Shown: piece after piece, positions 33,432-45,725 of the stretch | Position numbering within the stretch: position 1 is the first letter of the stretch | How the letters are laid out: each line of letters starts with the position of its first letter | Assembly: GCA_017871115.1 (NCBI GenBank) | Contig: JAFCIZ010000006.1 | Coordinates: 2,790,001-2,854,000 of the forward strand | Reading direction: 5' to 3' | Source of the DNA: Cunninghamella blakesleeana | Taxonomy: Eukaryota > Mucoromycota > Mucoromycetes > Mucorales > Cunninghamellaceae | Length of the DNA stretch: 64,000 nt | The notes under the pieces: model-generated | Database searches by the model: none | What the model was told of the DNA's origin: nothing | The model's input: the letters and a program-made list of their open reading frames with translations, nothing else | Translations under genes and position numbers: made by a program

Positions 33432-34279
33432 GATGATGTGTTATAATGTGAGTGTGAGTAAGAAAAAAAAAAAAATGTTTAACATTAACCAATTTTAATT
33501 GGATCATCCGAAATGCAACCAAAACGAGGTCACCACCTTTTTGTACGTATATGTATGGCAAAAAAAAAAAAATATTATGATGATGATTGATGATGATTAT
33601 GGCTTATAATAATAATAGTTACCATTATTATTATTATTATGATTTGCATGCAGAATGCAGAAATAAAAATAAATAATACTAATAATAATAATAATAATAA
33701 TAACAATATATTTAATGTATTTTCTTTATTGAATAAAAAATATGAATAAATTAAAAAATGAATCATTTTTTATAATATACAAGTCTGTGCTTTTGATTTC
33801 TATATAAAATAAAGAGAAATCAATGAGAAAAAATAAAAAAGAATCATAACCATATAGAATAATGAGATCTGCAATAACACTAAACTCGTCAAACATCCGA
33901 ATTTGGTATTTTGATCATTAAAATTATCTATCTTTTAAAAAAGTGCTGCATTTTAAATAAGTCAATGTCAAAAAAGAAAAAAGAAAAAAAAAAAATAGGG
34001 GTACGTACTTTTTTGCTTTTCATTATATACGTATACCATTTTTTTTTTTTTTTTTCATGTTCTCTCCTATTTTATTTGTTTTTATTTATTCTCATATTGA
34101 GAGAAGAAAAAAATAAAGAGAGATCTCGGCAAAAAAGTATAGTTTTTTAATAAAGTTTTTGTGCTACAAGCATGCTATTTTGTTTGTGATGCAATTAAAT
34201 GGCTAATTGACAAACATAATAACTATTTAATCATCATCTTATTTAGTAGTCATTATTTATTATTTATTATTTATTTATT

Positions 34280-34311
<32 letters not shown>

Positions 34312-34393
34312 CATGATGATAGTGATGATGATTTTATATTGATATGAAGAAACGAAAAAAAAAAAGAAATATAAAACTAGATAAATTAATAGA

Positions 34394-34432
34394 TATTGGT
34401 TCAATCAATCTATATAATTTTATTGGTTCAAT
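34394..34432. promoter_or_regulatory. Paired inverted CCAAT boxes (TATTGGTTCAAT twice)
   Basis: The 12-mer TATTGGTTCAAT occurs at 34394-34405 and again at 34421-34432, 27 bp apart. ATTGG is the reverse of CCAAT, the HAP/NF-Y site. They lie about 0.5 kb upstream of the putative leader intron of the C2H2 gene. Confidence 0.4.
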
Positions 34433-34919
34433 TCATGATAAAGTGAAATGAAATGAAATGAATAGAATGATTTAAATAACCTTGATGAGAAGTTTAAACC
34501 AGTTTTTTTTTTTTTTCTCTCTCATTTTTAAAATCCCGCAATGCTCCCGTGAATCCTATTTCATGCATCCTAAAAATATATAAAGTAAATAATAATAATA
34601 AATCATCATTTTAACCTATAAATAACTTTTTTATATAAAAAAGAGAGATTTTATTTTTCAAATTTTTTTTTTTTCCTTTCTTTTCTTTCTTTCCTTCTTA
34701 CTTTATATATAATAATCACCTTTTTTTTTCTCTTTTTCTTCTATTTATTTTTCTTTTTTTGATAAAAAGATTTATATTTAATACATTTTGCATCATTCCA
34801 TCGTTTTTGATCAAACAAATTAGTTTTTTAATTTCATTCCTTTTTTGAATCATCTTTGTGCTTGTGACTTACTTTTTTTGACAAAAAGCTCGTTCACATT
34901 TCATTTTATTGGTATATTG

Positions 34920-35135
34920 GTAAGTAGTACGAACCGAAATATATATGCATGCAGTAGAATGCGTTAGAATACATGGTGTGTGAAGTGTTGTGCGGGGTGA
35001 TGATATTAAAATAATAGAATGAGCCGAATATGGTTCCGTTCTAAAGATTTTTTTTTGTTTTTGATATAAAAAAAAAAGGTTATTTCTTTTTTTCTAATTC
35101 ATTTTCTTTCTTTTTTCTTTTTACAAAAAATATAG
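34920..35135 (+). other. Probable 5' UTR intron of the C2H2 gene
   Basis: TTG followed by GTAAGTAGTAC at 34920 is a strong donor and AAAAATATAG ending at 35135 a good acceptor preceded by a T-rich tract. They lie 37 bp before the start codon. Removing these 216 bp leaves a short leader. Inferred from splice consensus only. Confidence 0.4.
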
Positions 35136-35172
35136 TTAATTTAATAAATCTATATATTTAAATCTCTTAATC

Positions 35173-36116
35173 ATGAACTTTCAAACAATGAATTATTTTA
35201 CAACCCCATTTGGTTATCACCACCAACAAGAAGAATGGATGCGAAGAGTTAGTTATACCGATATGTTATCATCACCAAGTGAAACTAGTGTATCAGATGG
35301 TGAACACCAATTAACTCCATCCCCAAGAAATGATTATTATGAAGATAAACATACTTATGATTACACCTCACCTTTCATGTATCCTACCTTTCAATCATTA
35401 ATGCCAGACATGTATCACCCTACTTCTTCTTTTGTTTCCCCCCCTCCTCCTCCTCCTACTACTACTAATCAAACCTATCTTCCTCCTACTCAATTAGTAT
35501 ATTCTCAACAACACTTTTCTCCTCATCATTTAATGATGTCTTCACCTACTGCTTGCTCTTTAGATACAACCCCATCTCCTAAATTAGAATACTTAACACC
35601 TGATTTATCACATCGCCATCATTCTATTTCTTCATCATCTTCATCTTCATCTTCATCATCTATTTCTTCATCGCCTATTGCCTCTCCCATCATGAAAAAG
35701 CCTTCTCTTTCAAAAAAATCATCATCACGTGTAAAAAAACAAAAATCTGCAACTTCGCTTCATTCTAATTCTTCATCAACTGCTACTTCTGCATTACTAA
35801 AAACTTTTACTTGTACTGAAGATGATTGTGGAAAAGTATTTAAAAGATCAGAACATCTTAAACGCCATATAAGATCCATTCATACAAGAGAAAAACGTAA
35901 GTTTTTAATTTTTTTTTTTTAATTAATTCCAAAAAAAATTAATTAATTTCCTTATCTAATTTTTCATTTCTTTCTTTTTTAGCCTTTGAATGCCCTTACC
36001 AATCATGTTGTAAACGTTTTTCTAGATCCGATAATTTAAATCAACATATTCGTATTCATCGTCCTACAGAAAAAGCTACCAAGTCCCAACGTAAAAAGTC
36101 ATCTTCTTCCCATTAA
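35173..36116 (+). CDS. Two-finger C2H2 transcription factor, Msn2/4-like
   Basis: Two exons (35173-35896, 35983-36116) give 285 residues. Residues 1-200 are low complexity: Pro runs near residue 95, Ser runs near 160, and short Tyr/Pro/Thr/His stretches likely to be activation or regulatory regions. A basic segment KKPSLSKKSSSRVKKQK follows. Two C2H2 fingers fill about 216-267: CTEDDCGKVFKRSEHLKRH, then CPYQSCCKRFSRSDNLNQHI with the HTREKPF linker. The helix residues RSEHLKRH and RSDNLNQH match yeast Msn2/Msn4 (RSEHLKRH, RSDNLSQH), which bind AGGGG stress elements. DNA specificity is therefore inferred with fair confidence; the biological role is not. AGGGG/CCCCT words cluster upstream of both this gene and the next. 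Confidence 0.9.
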
Positions 36117-36319
36117 TATGTAAACAAATAACAACAAACAAAAAATGAAAAATACAAACTCCTCTATTCCATTAACAAGAGAAGTGGAAAAAAAAAAATT
36201 TTTTTTTTTTTTATTATAAACAAATCTATTATCACTCTATATATTTTTATTTTTATTTTTTTTACGCCTTTTAAATTTTAAATAATACCCTTTCTATTTC
36301 ATTGTTTATGCTTTTTATA

Positions 36320-36350
<31 letters not shown>

Positions 36351-38510
36351 GTTTTTTATTTTCTCTTTATTATTCACACTTGCATTTTTATTTTTTTATT
36401 TTTTTTTTTATATATATAGTTTTCTTTTAAACAATATAATAATTATATACTATATAGGATTTGATATCTTTATATATATATATATATATATACTTATATG
36501 TTTATTATAAATTATTTTTTTCTTTTCATTGCTTGCAATCGAAAAAGTAATTTTTTTTTTATTTTTATTTTTCTCATTCATCATCATTATAAATAAATAA
36601 ATAAATAAAATGATAACATCATTATTATTACTTTATCAAATCATATTTCATTCATTTATAGTTTAGTTTAAATTCTAATATAAAGGCACATACATATTAG
36701 TCAGTTATGCAATAAATGGAAACTCCGGCGATGATGTGAATGACTTTATTTGTTTATTCAGTCACTTACTACTAAAAAAAAAACTTGTACGATAGTGATT
36801 TTAAATAATAATAAACGATTGCTTTTCTCATCAAAAAAAAAAGTTTTGTTGAGAGAATTTTTTATTGAAATCATGGGGTTTTCCGTTTTTTTTCCTTTGA
36901 TTTTTAATTGGACATCAAAAAAAAAAAAAAAATACTCGGGTGCACAGGCCAAAAACGTTTTGATTTTCTCTCTCAGAAATAGAATTTTTTCTTTCAAATT
37001 TAAATGCATGATTCTCTAGGCTACTTTTTTAAAACTATGAAGGGCATCATTTACGCATAATATTTTATTTTATCTTTTTAGAAAACAAAAACAAAAACAA
37101 AAACAAAAACAAAATCAAATCAAATCAAATCTTGGATTCTATTTTTTTTTTATTTTCTTATCTTTTTTAAAAGAAACGAACGGCATGATAATGAAATAGT
37201 TAAGAGTAATAATAATAAATTAGTATTTTTCGGAAACTTAAGCCGATGACATGGTTACTATTGACACTTTTTTTTATAGTTTGATTGGTTTTGTACTTCA
37301 TTGAACGGATCAGCTCATACCGTAGCAAAAAAAAAAAAAAAAATAGTGAGATCATCCCCTTAATTTTATTTTCACTTATCATCACCTTTCAAAAAAGATC
37401 CTTCCCCTCCCCCTGAATATATATAAACTTTTTCATTAATTGTATTTATATAATTTCTTTTCTTTAGTATCGTCATTATTTTATTCTTGGTATTTTATAT
37501 ACTTATTATTTAGTTACGTTAAATAAGAATATTAATAGTAATAAGAATAGTACTAAAAAGAAAGTTCAAAGTGAGAAAATGAAATTGATATTCAATGGGA
37601 TTTTTTTCAGATGGAATATCCTTTTAAGGTGATTCCTTTGGCATCCCTTGAGCTTTTTTTTTTTTTTTCTTTTATTTCTTTCTACTACGTAAGTATATCT
37701 TACTCTTTTTTTTTTTTTTAAAAAAAAATAATAATAATAATACTCAACTCCGCCTTAGCATTTTTTTTTTATTTTTTTGAAAAGAATATATACAAGTATT
37801 AATTTTTTATACATGTACATGTATATGTATAGATGTATATATGTATATATGTATATATATATGTATATATACTGATAAGAGTTTTGTAATCTATTCTAAT
37901 CTATTTATTTATATTTATATTTATATAGTATTCTTATTATTACTATTATTATTATAAACATACTATAATAATAGAGATAGCCTTATTTTATTCAACTTAA
38001 ATATATTATAATAATAAAATAAAAATAACTTTGTTTTTTTAAATCAACCTATTTATAAAACTGGTTTTTTTTTTACAAGTCCTATCCAATAGCCGTGCAC
38101 TGTTACATTTTATATATTTTTGTAAAAGTTACCTTTTATTTATTTTTTTTTTTTTTTGAAAGCAAGTTCCCATGATCAAAAAATTCAACTGGTGTAACTT
38201 TTTTTAAAGTGAAAAGAGAGAGTGATATTTTTTTTTTTAAAAAAAAAAAAAGAGACACAATCGGCATTTTAAAAAAGATCTCTCTTTTTCTCTCTCTCGC
38301 TCTCTCTCTCACTCTGACATGAATCAAATAAAAAAAATAATTTTATTTTTTTTTTCTTTCTTCTTTTCTTTTCATTTTCATTTTTTTTAAACTTTTTTTT
38401 TTTTTTTTTTTTCAATCTTACATAAACCAATCAATTTTATTATTACCATTGAATTAAAATAACTATAAATCTTTCTTTCTTTCGTTTATTTTATTATTGC
38501 CATTAATATT
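36117..38510. other. Intergenic, about 2.4 kb, upstream of the bHLH gene
   Basis: The first few hundred bases are the C2H2 3' end and (TA)n/(T)n tracts. Probable bHLH promoter at about 37356-37427 (CCCCT words and TATATATAAA). ACGTAAGTATATC at about 37687 looks like a splice donor, so a long leader with a UTR intron is possible; I could not fix an acceptor. T14A9 (37706-37728) and T11A13 (38228-38251) tracts also occur. No gene seen. Confidence 0.5.
37356..37427 (+). promoter_or_regulatory. Three CCCCT (STRE-like) words plus TATA box
   Basis: CCCCT at 37356-37360, 37404-37408 and 37410-37414, directly followed by TATATATAAA at 37418-37427. This arrangement fits a stress-type promoter reading rightward into the bHLH gene 1.1 kb away. 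The linkage is inferred. Confidence 0.4.
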
Positions 38511-39758
38511 ATGTCTATTCAAACCACTTCTCATCAATATAATGGATTGATGGATCCTTATACCTATCAGCAACAGCAACAAGCTTATCAATTACCACCA
38601 CAAGTGATTTCTGATCGGTTAAGAATGTTGACACAAAGAGCTTCTCAACCTCAACAACCTCAACAACAAACACCTTATCACCAACCAAGTAAATAAATAT
38701 ATATATATATATATATATATATTCATAATGATGAAAAAGTTATTAATTTCTCTTATTTTTATTCTAGTTATGACCATCTCTCAATATCAACAACAATTAT
38801 CTGATCAACAACAACAACCTTCTTCTCCAGAAAATGAATTTTTGGATTCTAATCAGTTAAATAATAAAAAGTAAAAAGAGTCTTTTTTTTTTATTTTTGT
38901 TTATTCTTTTATTAATGAATAATACTAATCATTTCTCTCTTTTTTTTTTTTTTTTTATTATATATAGAAATAAAGCAGCTAAAAGAGCTGAACACAATGC
39001 TATTGAACGTGCAAGACGTGAACACTTGAATATTAAATTTCAACAATTAGCTCACTCTTTACCTAACCTTCAAAATGACCGTCGTCCTTCCAAAGGCACT
39101 ATTATTGAAAGAACTCTTGAGTTTGGTAAAAATATAAATAATCAAATAATTAAAATATAGTTTTGTCATTAATTATTAATCTATTCTCCTCCTCCCCCCT
39201 TTTTTTTACCTTCTAATTTTAGTCAAACAAACCGTTCAAAAAGAAGAAAGATATAAAAATGAAATCCGTGAATTAAGTCGAGCTAATCGCCAATTAATGT
39301 TACAAGTAGCTAATAAACCTTTACATCATGACATTTTAGAAGAAGACGAAGAAGATGTGGATTATGATATTATGGATGATTTAGAAGATCCTCATTCTCA
39401 TCATCGTTCTATTATCGATGGTGATGATGATGATTATCTTTTATTAAATCATGATACCCTTAGTCGTAAATCCTCATGTTCTTCTATTGAAGCTCAATCT
39501 ATGACTTCTGCCCCTACTATTGGTTCCACTTCATCGGTCTCTTTAACAACTAGCCCTTCCGTTGATGGTTATCTTCCTAACACTAACCCTGCTATTCAGC
39601 ATCAACACCATCTTCAACAACAACATCAACAATGGGATGATGTTTATTATCAACAACAACAACAATATATGATGATGGATCCTTCTTTATTAAAGCAACA
39701 TCATCACCAATTCAATCCCAATCCTTCTTTAAAATTTGAACCTCATTTTATGTCATAA
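38511..39758 (+). CDS. bHLH transcription factor (class B, E-box type)
   Basis: Four exons (38511-38688, 38768-38870, 38968-39125, 39223-39758) splice to exactly 324 residues. The N-terminus is Gln-rich. The bHLH is at about residues 98-152: basic region KRAEHNAIERARREHLNIKF with the H, E and R that read CACGTG/CANNTG; then QQLAHSLPNL, a loop, and SKGTIIERTLEFVKQTVQ. A helical extension (EERYKNEIRELSRANRQLML) may be a short zipper. The C-terminal half is acidic (EEDEEDVDYDIMDDLEDP), then Ser/Thr- and His/Gln-rich. Fungal relatives include Esc1-, Cbf1- and Ino-type proteins; I cannot place it more closely. Candidate stress elements lie upstream. Confidence 0.88.
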
Positions 39759-40652
39759 ATTTTTTATTTTTTTATTTTTTATTTTTACTTTATTATTATC
39801 CCTTTTATTTTAAAAAACCCCATACCTTTCTTTTTTTTTTTTTTTTTATGCTTACTTTTTTATTTTATTATTTATCTATTGCTTATATCTCTTACTTTAT
39901 TGTAATTATGTACATCTCTTACCAAAAAAAAAAAAAAAAAAAAAAAAAATAACGCGTTGACCGCATCATCATTCAAAATCTCCTCTCTCCCCCCCCCTTT
40001 TTTTGCTCCATCTCTTTCTCTTCCTTTTTCACCCTTTAACTATTATTATGTGAATATCTTTTTTTTATTTCCTTTTTCCTTTTTATATTTATGTTATATA
40101 TATATTATGTGTGCTTTATTACATTTTAAACTACTTGTAAATTTATTATCTACAACATTTGATTATGTTTTTATTTTTATTCTTTTTATTATCATTTTAG
40201 TGTGTGTACGTTTATGTTTACTTTTTTATTTGTGTAATTTTCCTTCCTCTTTCTTTTTTTTTATTGTTATTATATTATCTTATATATATAAATATAAATA
40301 TATATTCTTCCCTTTTTTTCATGTGTGTATTACTTTTTTATTTTTATTTTATAAACAGTTCCAAATTTGCAATAATAATAATAATAATAATAAACATCGT
40401 TTTACTTTTTACTATTGTAAAGATTTTTTTTTTTTCAACTCTCCAAATAAAATCGACCTAATATGGGACTTTCTTTGGAGAAAATATTCTTAATTTATTT
40501 ATTTTTGTTAACCTAACCAAGTGTGATTTCCCACACAAATATATATATATATATATATGCTCTATGGTATATTCCCATGAATAAACTTTTTCTATTTTTT
40601 TTTCGTATTTGTCATTATCATTGAAATGCCTTTTCATTACAATAGATCATTA

Positions 40653-40653
<1 letters not shown>

Positions 40654-40719
<66 letters not shown>

Positions 40720-40720
40720 T
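40654..40720. repeat. (ATT)n microsatellite, about 22 copies
   Basis: Near-perfect trinucleotide run. It creates an artificial poly-Tyr open frame that should not be annotated as protein. Confidence 0.9.
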
Positions 40721-41974
40721 TCACTATTCCTTTTTGTTTTTTTGTTTATTTATTTATATTTATTTAAGGAAAAATAATAGAGATATTTTTAAGATAAATA
40801 ATAATATGAAAATAATAATAATAATAAAAAAAGGGATTATAGAGAGAGAACCCACTTTCGGATCACCGGGTCCGGTTTGTATTACTTTTTTTTATTGGAT
40901 TTTTTTATTGGTTAAGTGGTAGATATTTATGCCGCTTAAAGTTCATCTAAAAAATAAAAAAAACCAGCCTGTCATTTGTCAACTTTGTTTCTTTTCGTAT
41001 CCCCTTTTCCTTTTTTTTTTTTTCATACTAATACTAGTGCTTCATTTCCCGATGAAATGAGAAAAAAAATATAAAGTTTTATGCGAGAATTAAAAAATCG
41101 CCAAATTTTATGTGCTTCTCCGATTTGCAGCTTATATAAATTTGACGTTCTAAGCATCTTTGGCCTTTCCCCTTCTCCTTAAAAAAAACAAAAATAATGA
41201 TATCTATTTACTTTTTAGTCTAGTTAACCTGTTTATTTATTATTATTTATTACTTTGATAGGATATAAAAAAAATAAAAGCGAGAGAAAGAACAAGTTAT
41301 TATTCAAATGATACAAATACTATCCTCCTTGATTTTTTATTTTTTTTAATCCCACTTTTGCTTTTCCCGATATGGTGAATTGACTTGATCTTTTTTCAAA
41401 TAAGCCTCATAAGAAATAAATATTTTCTCTCTTTGCAATCTTTTTTTTAGTGTGTGCACAGACTTTTTTTTATATTATTTTATATCCGCTATCTCTAAAA
41501 ACAGAATTTTTTTTTTTTTTTTATTCTTTGGTTTTCTAATTTATTCTCAATAGATGTAGATGAATCTTTTATTTTTATTAAAATCATTCTAGAAAAATAA
41601 AGAATTAAGATTATTAAAATTAATAGTAATAAAAAAAATTGATTCTTTTTTTACTAAACCAATTTTATTATATTATAATCTGATTATTATTTATTTCGGC
41701 GTCCTCTTTTTTGGAAATAATAATGAGAGATGTGTTACTTTAAATATATATTAAATTGTCTCGATCTTTTTTTCTATTTTATATATAAGGGGATGATGAG
41801 TTATTATTTTATTTTATAAAGTTTTTTTGAGCCACAACAAGTTACCTGTTTATTTTTTTTCCCTTTGTTTATTTTGTGTTCCCTTCAGGTTTGTTGTTAG
41901 GTTACTTTCTGGTAACAAAAAATAACAAATATTTAATCAATGATTGTATTCAAGTCTGTGTGTTATATATATAA

Positions 41975-41978
<4 letters not shown>

Positions 41979-42026
<48 letters not shown>
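41979..42026. repeat. (TA)n microsatellite
   Basis: About 48 bp of alternating TA within a wider TATA/TTTA low-complexity stretch reaching about 42140. Confidence 0.85.
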
Positions 42027-42034
<8 letters not shown>

Positions 42035-42341
42035 TTATATTTATATTTATATATACTTGTATGTATTTATATATATTTATATAAATTTATAAATTTACTT
42101 ATTTATCTATTTACATGTATATATATATATATATATATAATATAAATTTATAACAAAGAAAATAATAATAATAATAGTAATTAATTAGGAAATCTTTGTT
42201 TTTTCTTCAATTTGTTTGTTTTTTTCATGTACGAAATCGTAAAAAAAAAAACTTAAATATTATCCTTTAGAAAGTTCTTTTACTTTAATAAAGTGTTTCG
42301 ATGTATCATTTTCCGAATGAATCAACCAATCTCTATAGGAC

Positions 42342-42378
<37 letters not shown>

Positions 42379-44084
42379 TATATTATATATTGTTATTCCG
42401 GGTAACAAACCCAAAGGAATGGTTCCTTTGTTAATGCTTTTTATTTTTTTTTTTAAAAAATCTCGTTATTTCTTTATATATACAATTACCCTTATCTTGG
42501 TTATTCAATACACTTTAAAAAAAAAACCTGAATTATTAATCATCTCTTTTTTATTTTTTCTTATCTGTTTTATATTTGAAACTATAACTTTTTTTTTTCT
42601 GGTGATGATGATCATTTACATTATTTAATTTTATTAGTATATATTTATTCTATGTTGATTTCCGCAACACTTTTTATAAAAGTCACAACCTCTTTGCTTT
42701 GCTTCAGGGCAATTAATGGAAAAAATAAAATAAGGTTTTATCAGCAAAAAGCTTAATTATATACTATTTTTATACTTAAAAAAAAATACGATAAGACTGT
42801 TAAAATAAAGAAAATGTAATAGGTTATTCCCTAATTGTCTACGTTCTATATATGTAGTCTCTTTATATAATCCACTATATTTATTACATCGTTTATAAAA
42901 ATAAAATAAAAAACAAGTTAAAAATATGAATAAATATCATTATTCAATTTTGGAGTACAAACATATCCCCCCTTTTTTTTGATGCTAATATCAATATTAC
43001 GCATTAATATTATACTCTTAATTTGCTTATATCTCGAAATTATATTATACTCTCTTGCTTCGATTTTTCTTTATCAATCCATATACAAATATTGAACTAT
43101 AATGTTTATAAAAATCTTTCATTTCCGAGCATTTTATTTATATACAACAATCTTTCTATAAATGGTCAATTCAAATTTTTTAATTACAAACATCAAAATA
43201 TAATACTAATTTATTTGTTTATGATTTTTCTTCTTTTGAAGAATCTTACAATTTTTTTTAGTTTACGTTATTTAAGAAAAGGAAGTCCCCATCCAATTTT
43301 TATTCCACATAATCTAATTATTGTTAATAATGATAGTGATAGTAATATGTATATATTTTTAATTTATGTTTAAACATAAATAAATAAGCAAGTAGTTACC
43401 AGAGCATAAAAAAATGTTATTTAAAAGACTTTTCAAAAACTAATGTTCAAGTTAAACAATCATCTATATTTACTGATAATAAACTAATTGATTTGAAAAA
43501 TTATTATATTGTTAATGTGATTGTATTCTCTTTCTCTCACTATATATATATATATATATATATATCCACATAAATTTTTATAGGACGGTCTTGAATTCTT
43601 GTGGATTTATTTAGATAATAATATTCAAACTAAATAATTATATGTCTTTGTGTGTAATAAATCAATCACCTTGAAGTTTGAGCAGTCCAAAAGAATACTG
43701 ATACTCTGTATATAGGTTTTATAGAATATTTTTAAATATTTATTAATTTATTTGAAGGGTGTAATTCTAGTGAAATACTTATTTTTGCAATTAATTTGAA
43801 ATTTTAACATAATAATATTTTATAAACAAGCTCAACTTTCTCAAGTTTACCAAAGATATTCATGGATTAATTTAATAAAGAGGGAATAAACCAGTAGTTA
43901 TTTATTAATTTAAAATAAAATAAAATGAAATGAAATGAGATAATGTATAATATATAAAGACAAGTACAAAGGGTTATTATTTTATTAAACATAAATTAAA
44001 ATTATGTACTTCATGTATTTTTATTATTTTAAGTAATATTACTTTTTTTTTTTTAAAAAAAAAAAAAGAAAAACTATTGAAAAT

Positions 44085-44118
<34 letters not shown>

Positions 44119-44821
44119 AATTCACTAGCTAATATAAAGCTACAACATGTATAAAGCCACATGTTTCCGGAGATCTTTTTTTTTTCTTGTAAAGATCATA
44201 GTTTAAATGACAAATATAAGGTTTTTCATTTACTTTATCTCAAACTTTTATTGTGCTACTCTACTCCAATTTTTTTTATGCAATGATCATGCTTATTTTT
44301 TTTTTTTTTTTACTTGTATTTATTTTCACTCTCCATTATATAGTATATTATTAATACTTTTATGAATTCATAGATGACTATTAATTTGCATTGTCGATGA
44401 AAAACCACGCATCTCTAACTATTCTTTTCTTTTCATTAATGAATTGATATTGGAATTTATATGTGCCAAAACCTCTAATACATTCTACTTTCAATCATAC
44501 CGATGTTCGAAAATGTAAAGACAATCCAATAGAAATTAAAAAAGTATTGATACTAATCAATAATAAAAAAAAGCCATTCTTCTAATGTATCATTTAATAT
44601 GTAAACAGTAATCTACTATTTTTTGTAGAACGAGCATGAATAGAAAAGAAGAAGAGGAGAGAAAAGACGCGTATTTTTATTTAATTATATTCTTTCTTTT
44701 TAAATTATTTATCTCTATAATAATAATATAAAACAGAATATGAAAATTCATGATGATTCATTACAAGAATCATTTACAAAATAAAAAACATGAGCATGAC
44801 CACTGCATAAAACTTTTTTTA

Positions 44822-45185
44822 GGAATGAACGGTTTTTATACATTATGTAGCACAATATTCGTCTATGAGTCATTAAAAAAAAATGGAGTCAAATAGTTTA
44901 AGATGCTGGAAAAATAAAGAATTTAAATTGATCACATATTAATATATATATATATATATATATAAAAGAGATTCTCAGAAACAAGATATTTTTATATTCA
45001 ATGATAAAAAATCGAAGCAAGGTTGGATAGTGTAATTTTGATATACAAGCACATTAAAGAATTTATATTAATTACTTATTTGATAATCACTATACTAAAA
45101 AAATAAAGTTCTTGGAAATAGATGATTTTTATACGTGTTGTAACTCAATACTCGTCTATGAATAAGAGAGAATTGAAGTAAAGTA
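44822..45185 (+). repeat. Diverged direct repeat, two copies about 292 bp apart
   Basis: Copy 1 begins GGAATGAACGGTTTTTATAC at 44822 and contains CAATATTCGTCTATGA. Copy 2 begins GGAAATAGATGATTTTTATA at 45114 and contains CAATACTCGTCTATGA. The shared GTCTATG is at 44861 and 45153. Both copies continue into a related purine-rich tail ending AAATAG/AAGTAG. Similarity covers about 75 bp. Probably an old tandem duplication. Confidence 0.6.
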
Positions 45186-45725
45186 GTACAGTATAATTTT
45201 GAGAAAATTGAAAAATAAAAAAGCATGATCATGCATGTATAATGTAGCCGCTGTAAAATAAAATAATAAAAGAGTTGATCAACAAGGGAGAGGTTATTTT
45301 TTACTTTTTTGTCCCCCTTTTTTATACGTAATGTAAATCGTTAGCTTCCTCTTTTTTTTGCTTTTGTCTGGATAGTATATGTAGCAAAAAATACCAGTAA
45401 ACACTTTTTCTTTAACCCTTTTTGACTCTTTACATACATATGCATATAGACTTACTTTCTTTTTATTTCTATTTCACTCAAAAAGTGAATGGAAATTACT
45501 ATAGATTTCCTTTTTTGGTACCATTTTGAAATATAAATTCTTGATTTTTTTTTTACTTCTTTTTTGTGTATTATATATTTACTCTATTGATAATTTCTCT
45601 TGCTCATTGAGTGTACGACGTTTAAGTATATACCATTAATCAACAATTAAATATACTTGTGGCCAATTAATTAATTTATATGTTTTCTTAAATTTTTTTC
45701 TGTGTGTAGCTATTATTAAATAACG

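Larger units (their letters stand above)
30628..35172. other. Gene-poor region, about 4.5 kb, upstream of the C2H2 gene
   Basis: Between RTT106 and the zinc-finger gene I find no supportable gene. Contents: a (TA)n run at 30627-30655; a 65-codon open frame at 31631-31828 with a few protein-like words (KWIKAKETTLMI, YVSGPGPSKTLIQSSQ), possibly an eroded element; four AGGGG words at 32232-32467; a GA-rich tract at 33362-33431; CCAATTTTAATTGG near 33490; and paired ATTGGTTCAAT words at 34394-34432. The last few hundred bases are probable promoter and leader of the C2H2 gene. Confidence 0.5.
39759..45725. other. Gene desert, about 6 kb
   Basis: No gene I can support. It starts with the bHLH 3' UTR and a 26-base poly-A (39924-39949). 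Open frames at 39957-40493 and 40626-40922 are Phe/Tyr/Ile low complexity. Microsatellites occur at 40654-40720 and 41979-42026. A 116-codon open frame at 43023-43373 has mixed composition and might be an eroded gene. A GC-rich patch at 40859-40874 has CGGA/TCCG ends. A diverged direct repeat lies at 44822-45185. The last 400 bp is probable Kazal-gene promoter. Confidence 0.5.

Noticed and set aside
39957..40493. 178-codon open frame, with a second one overlapping from 40204
   Set aside because: Phe/Leu/Ile/Tyr low complexity caused by T-rich DNA. No domain, and no splice logic joins it to anything.
40626..40922. 98-codon open frame with poly-Tyr
   Set aside because: It is the (ATT)n microsatellite read in one frame.
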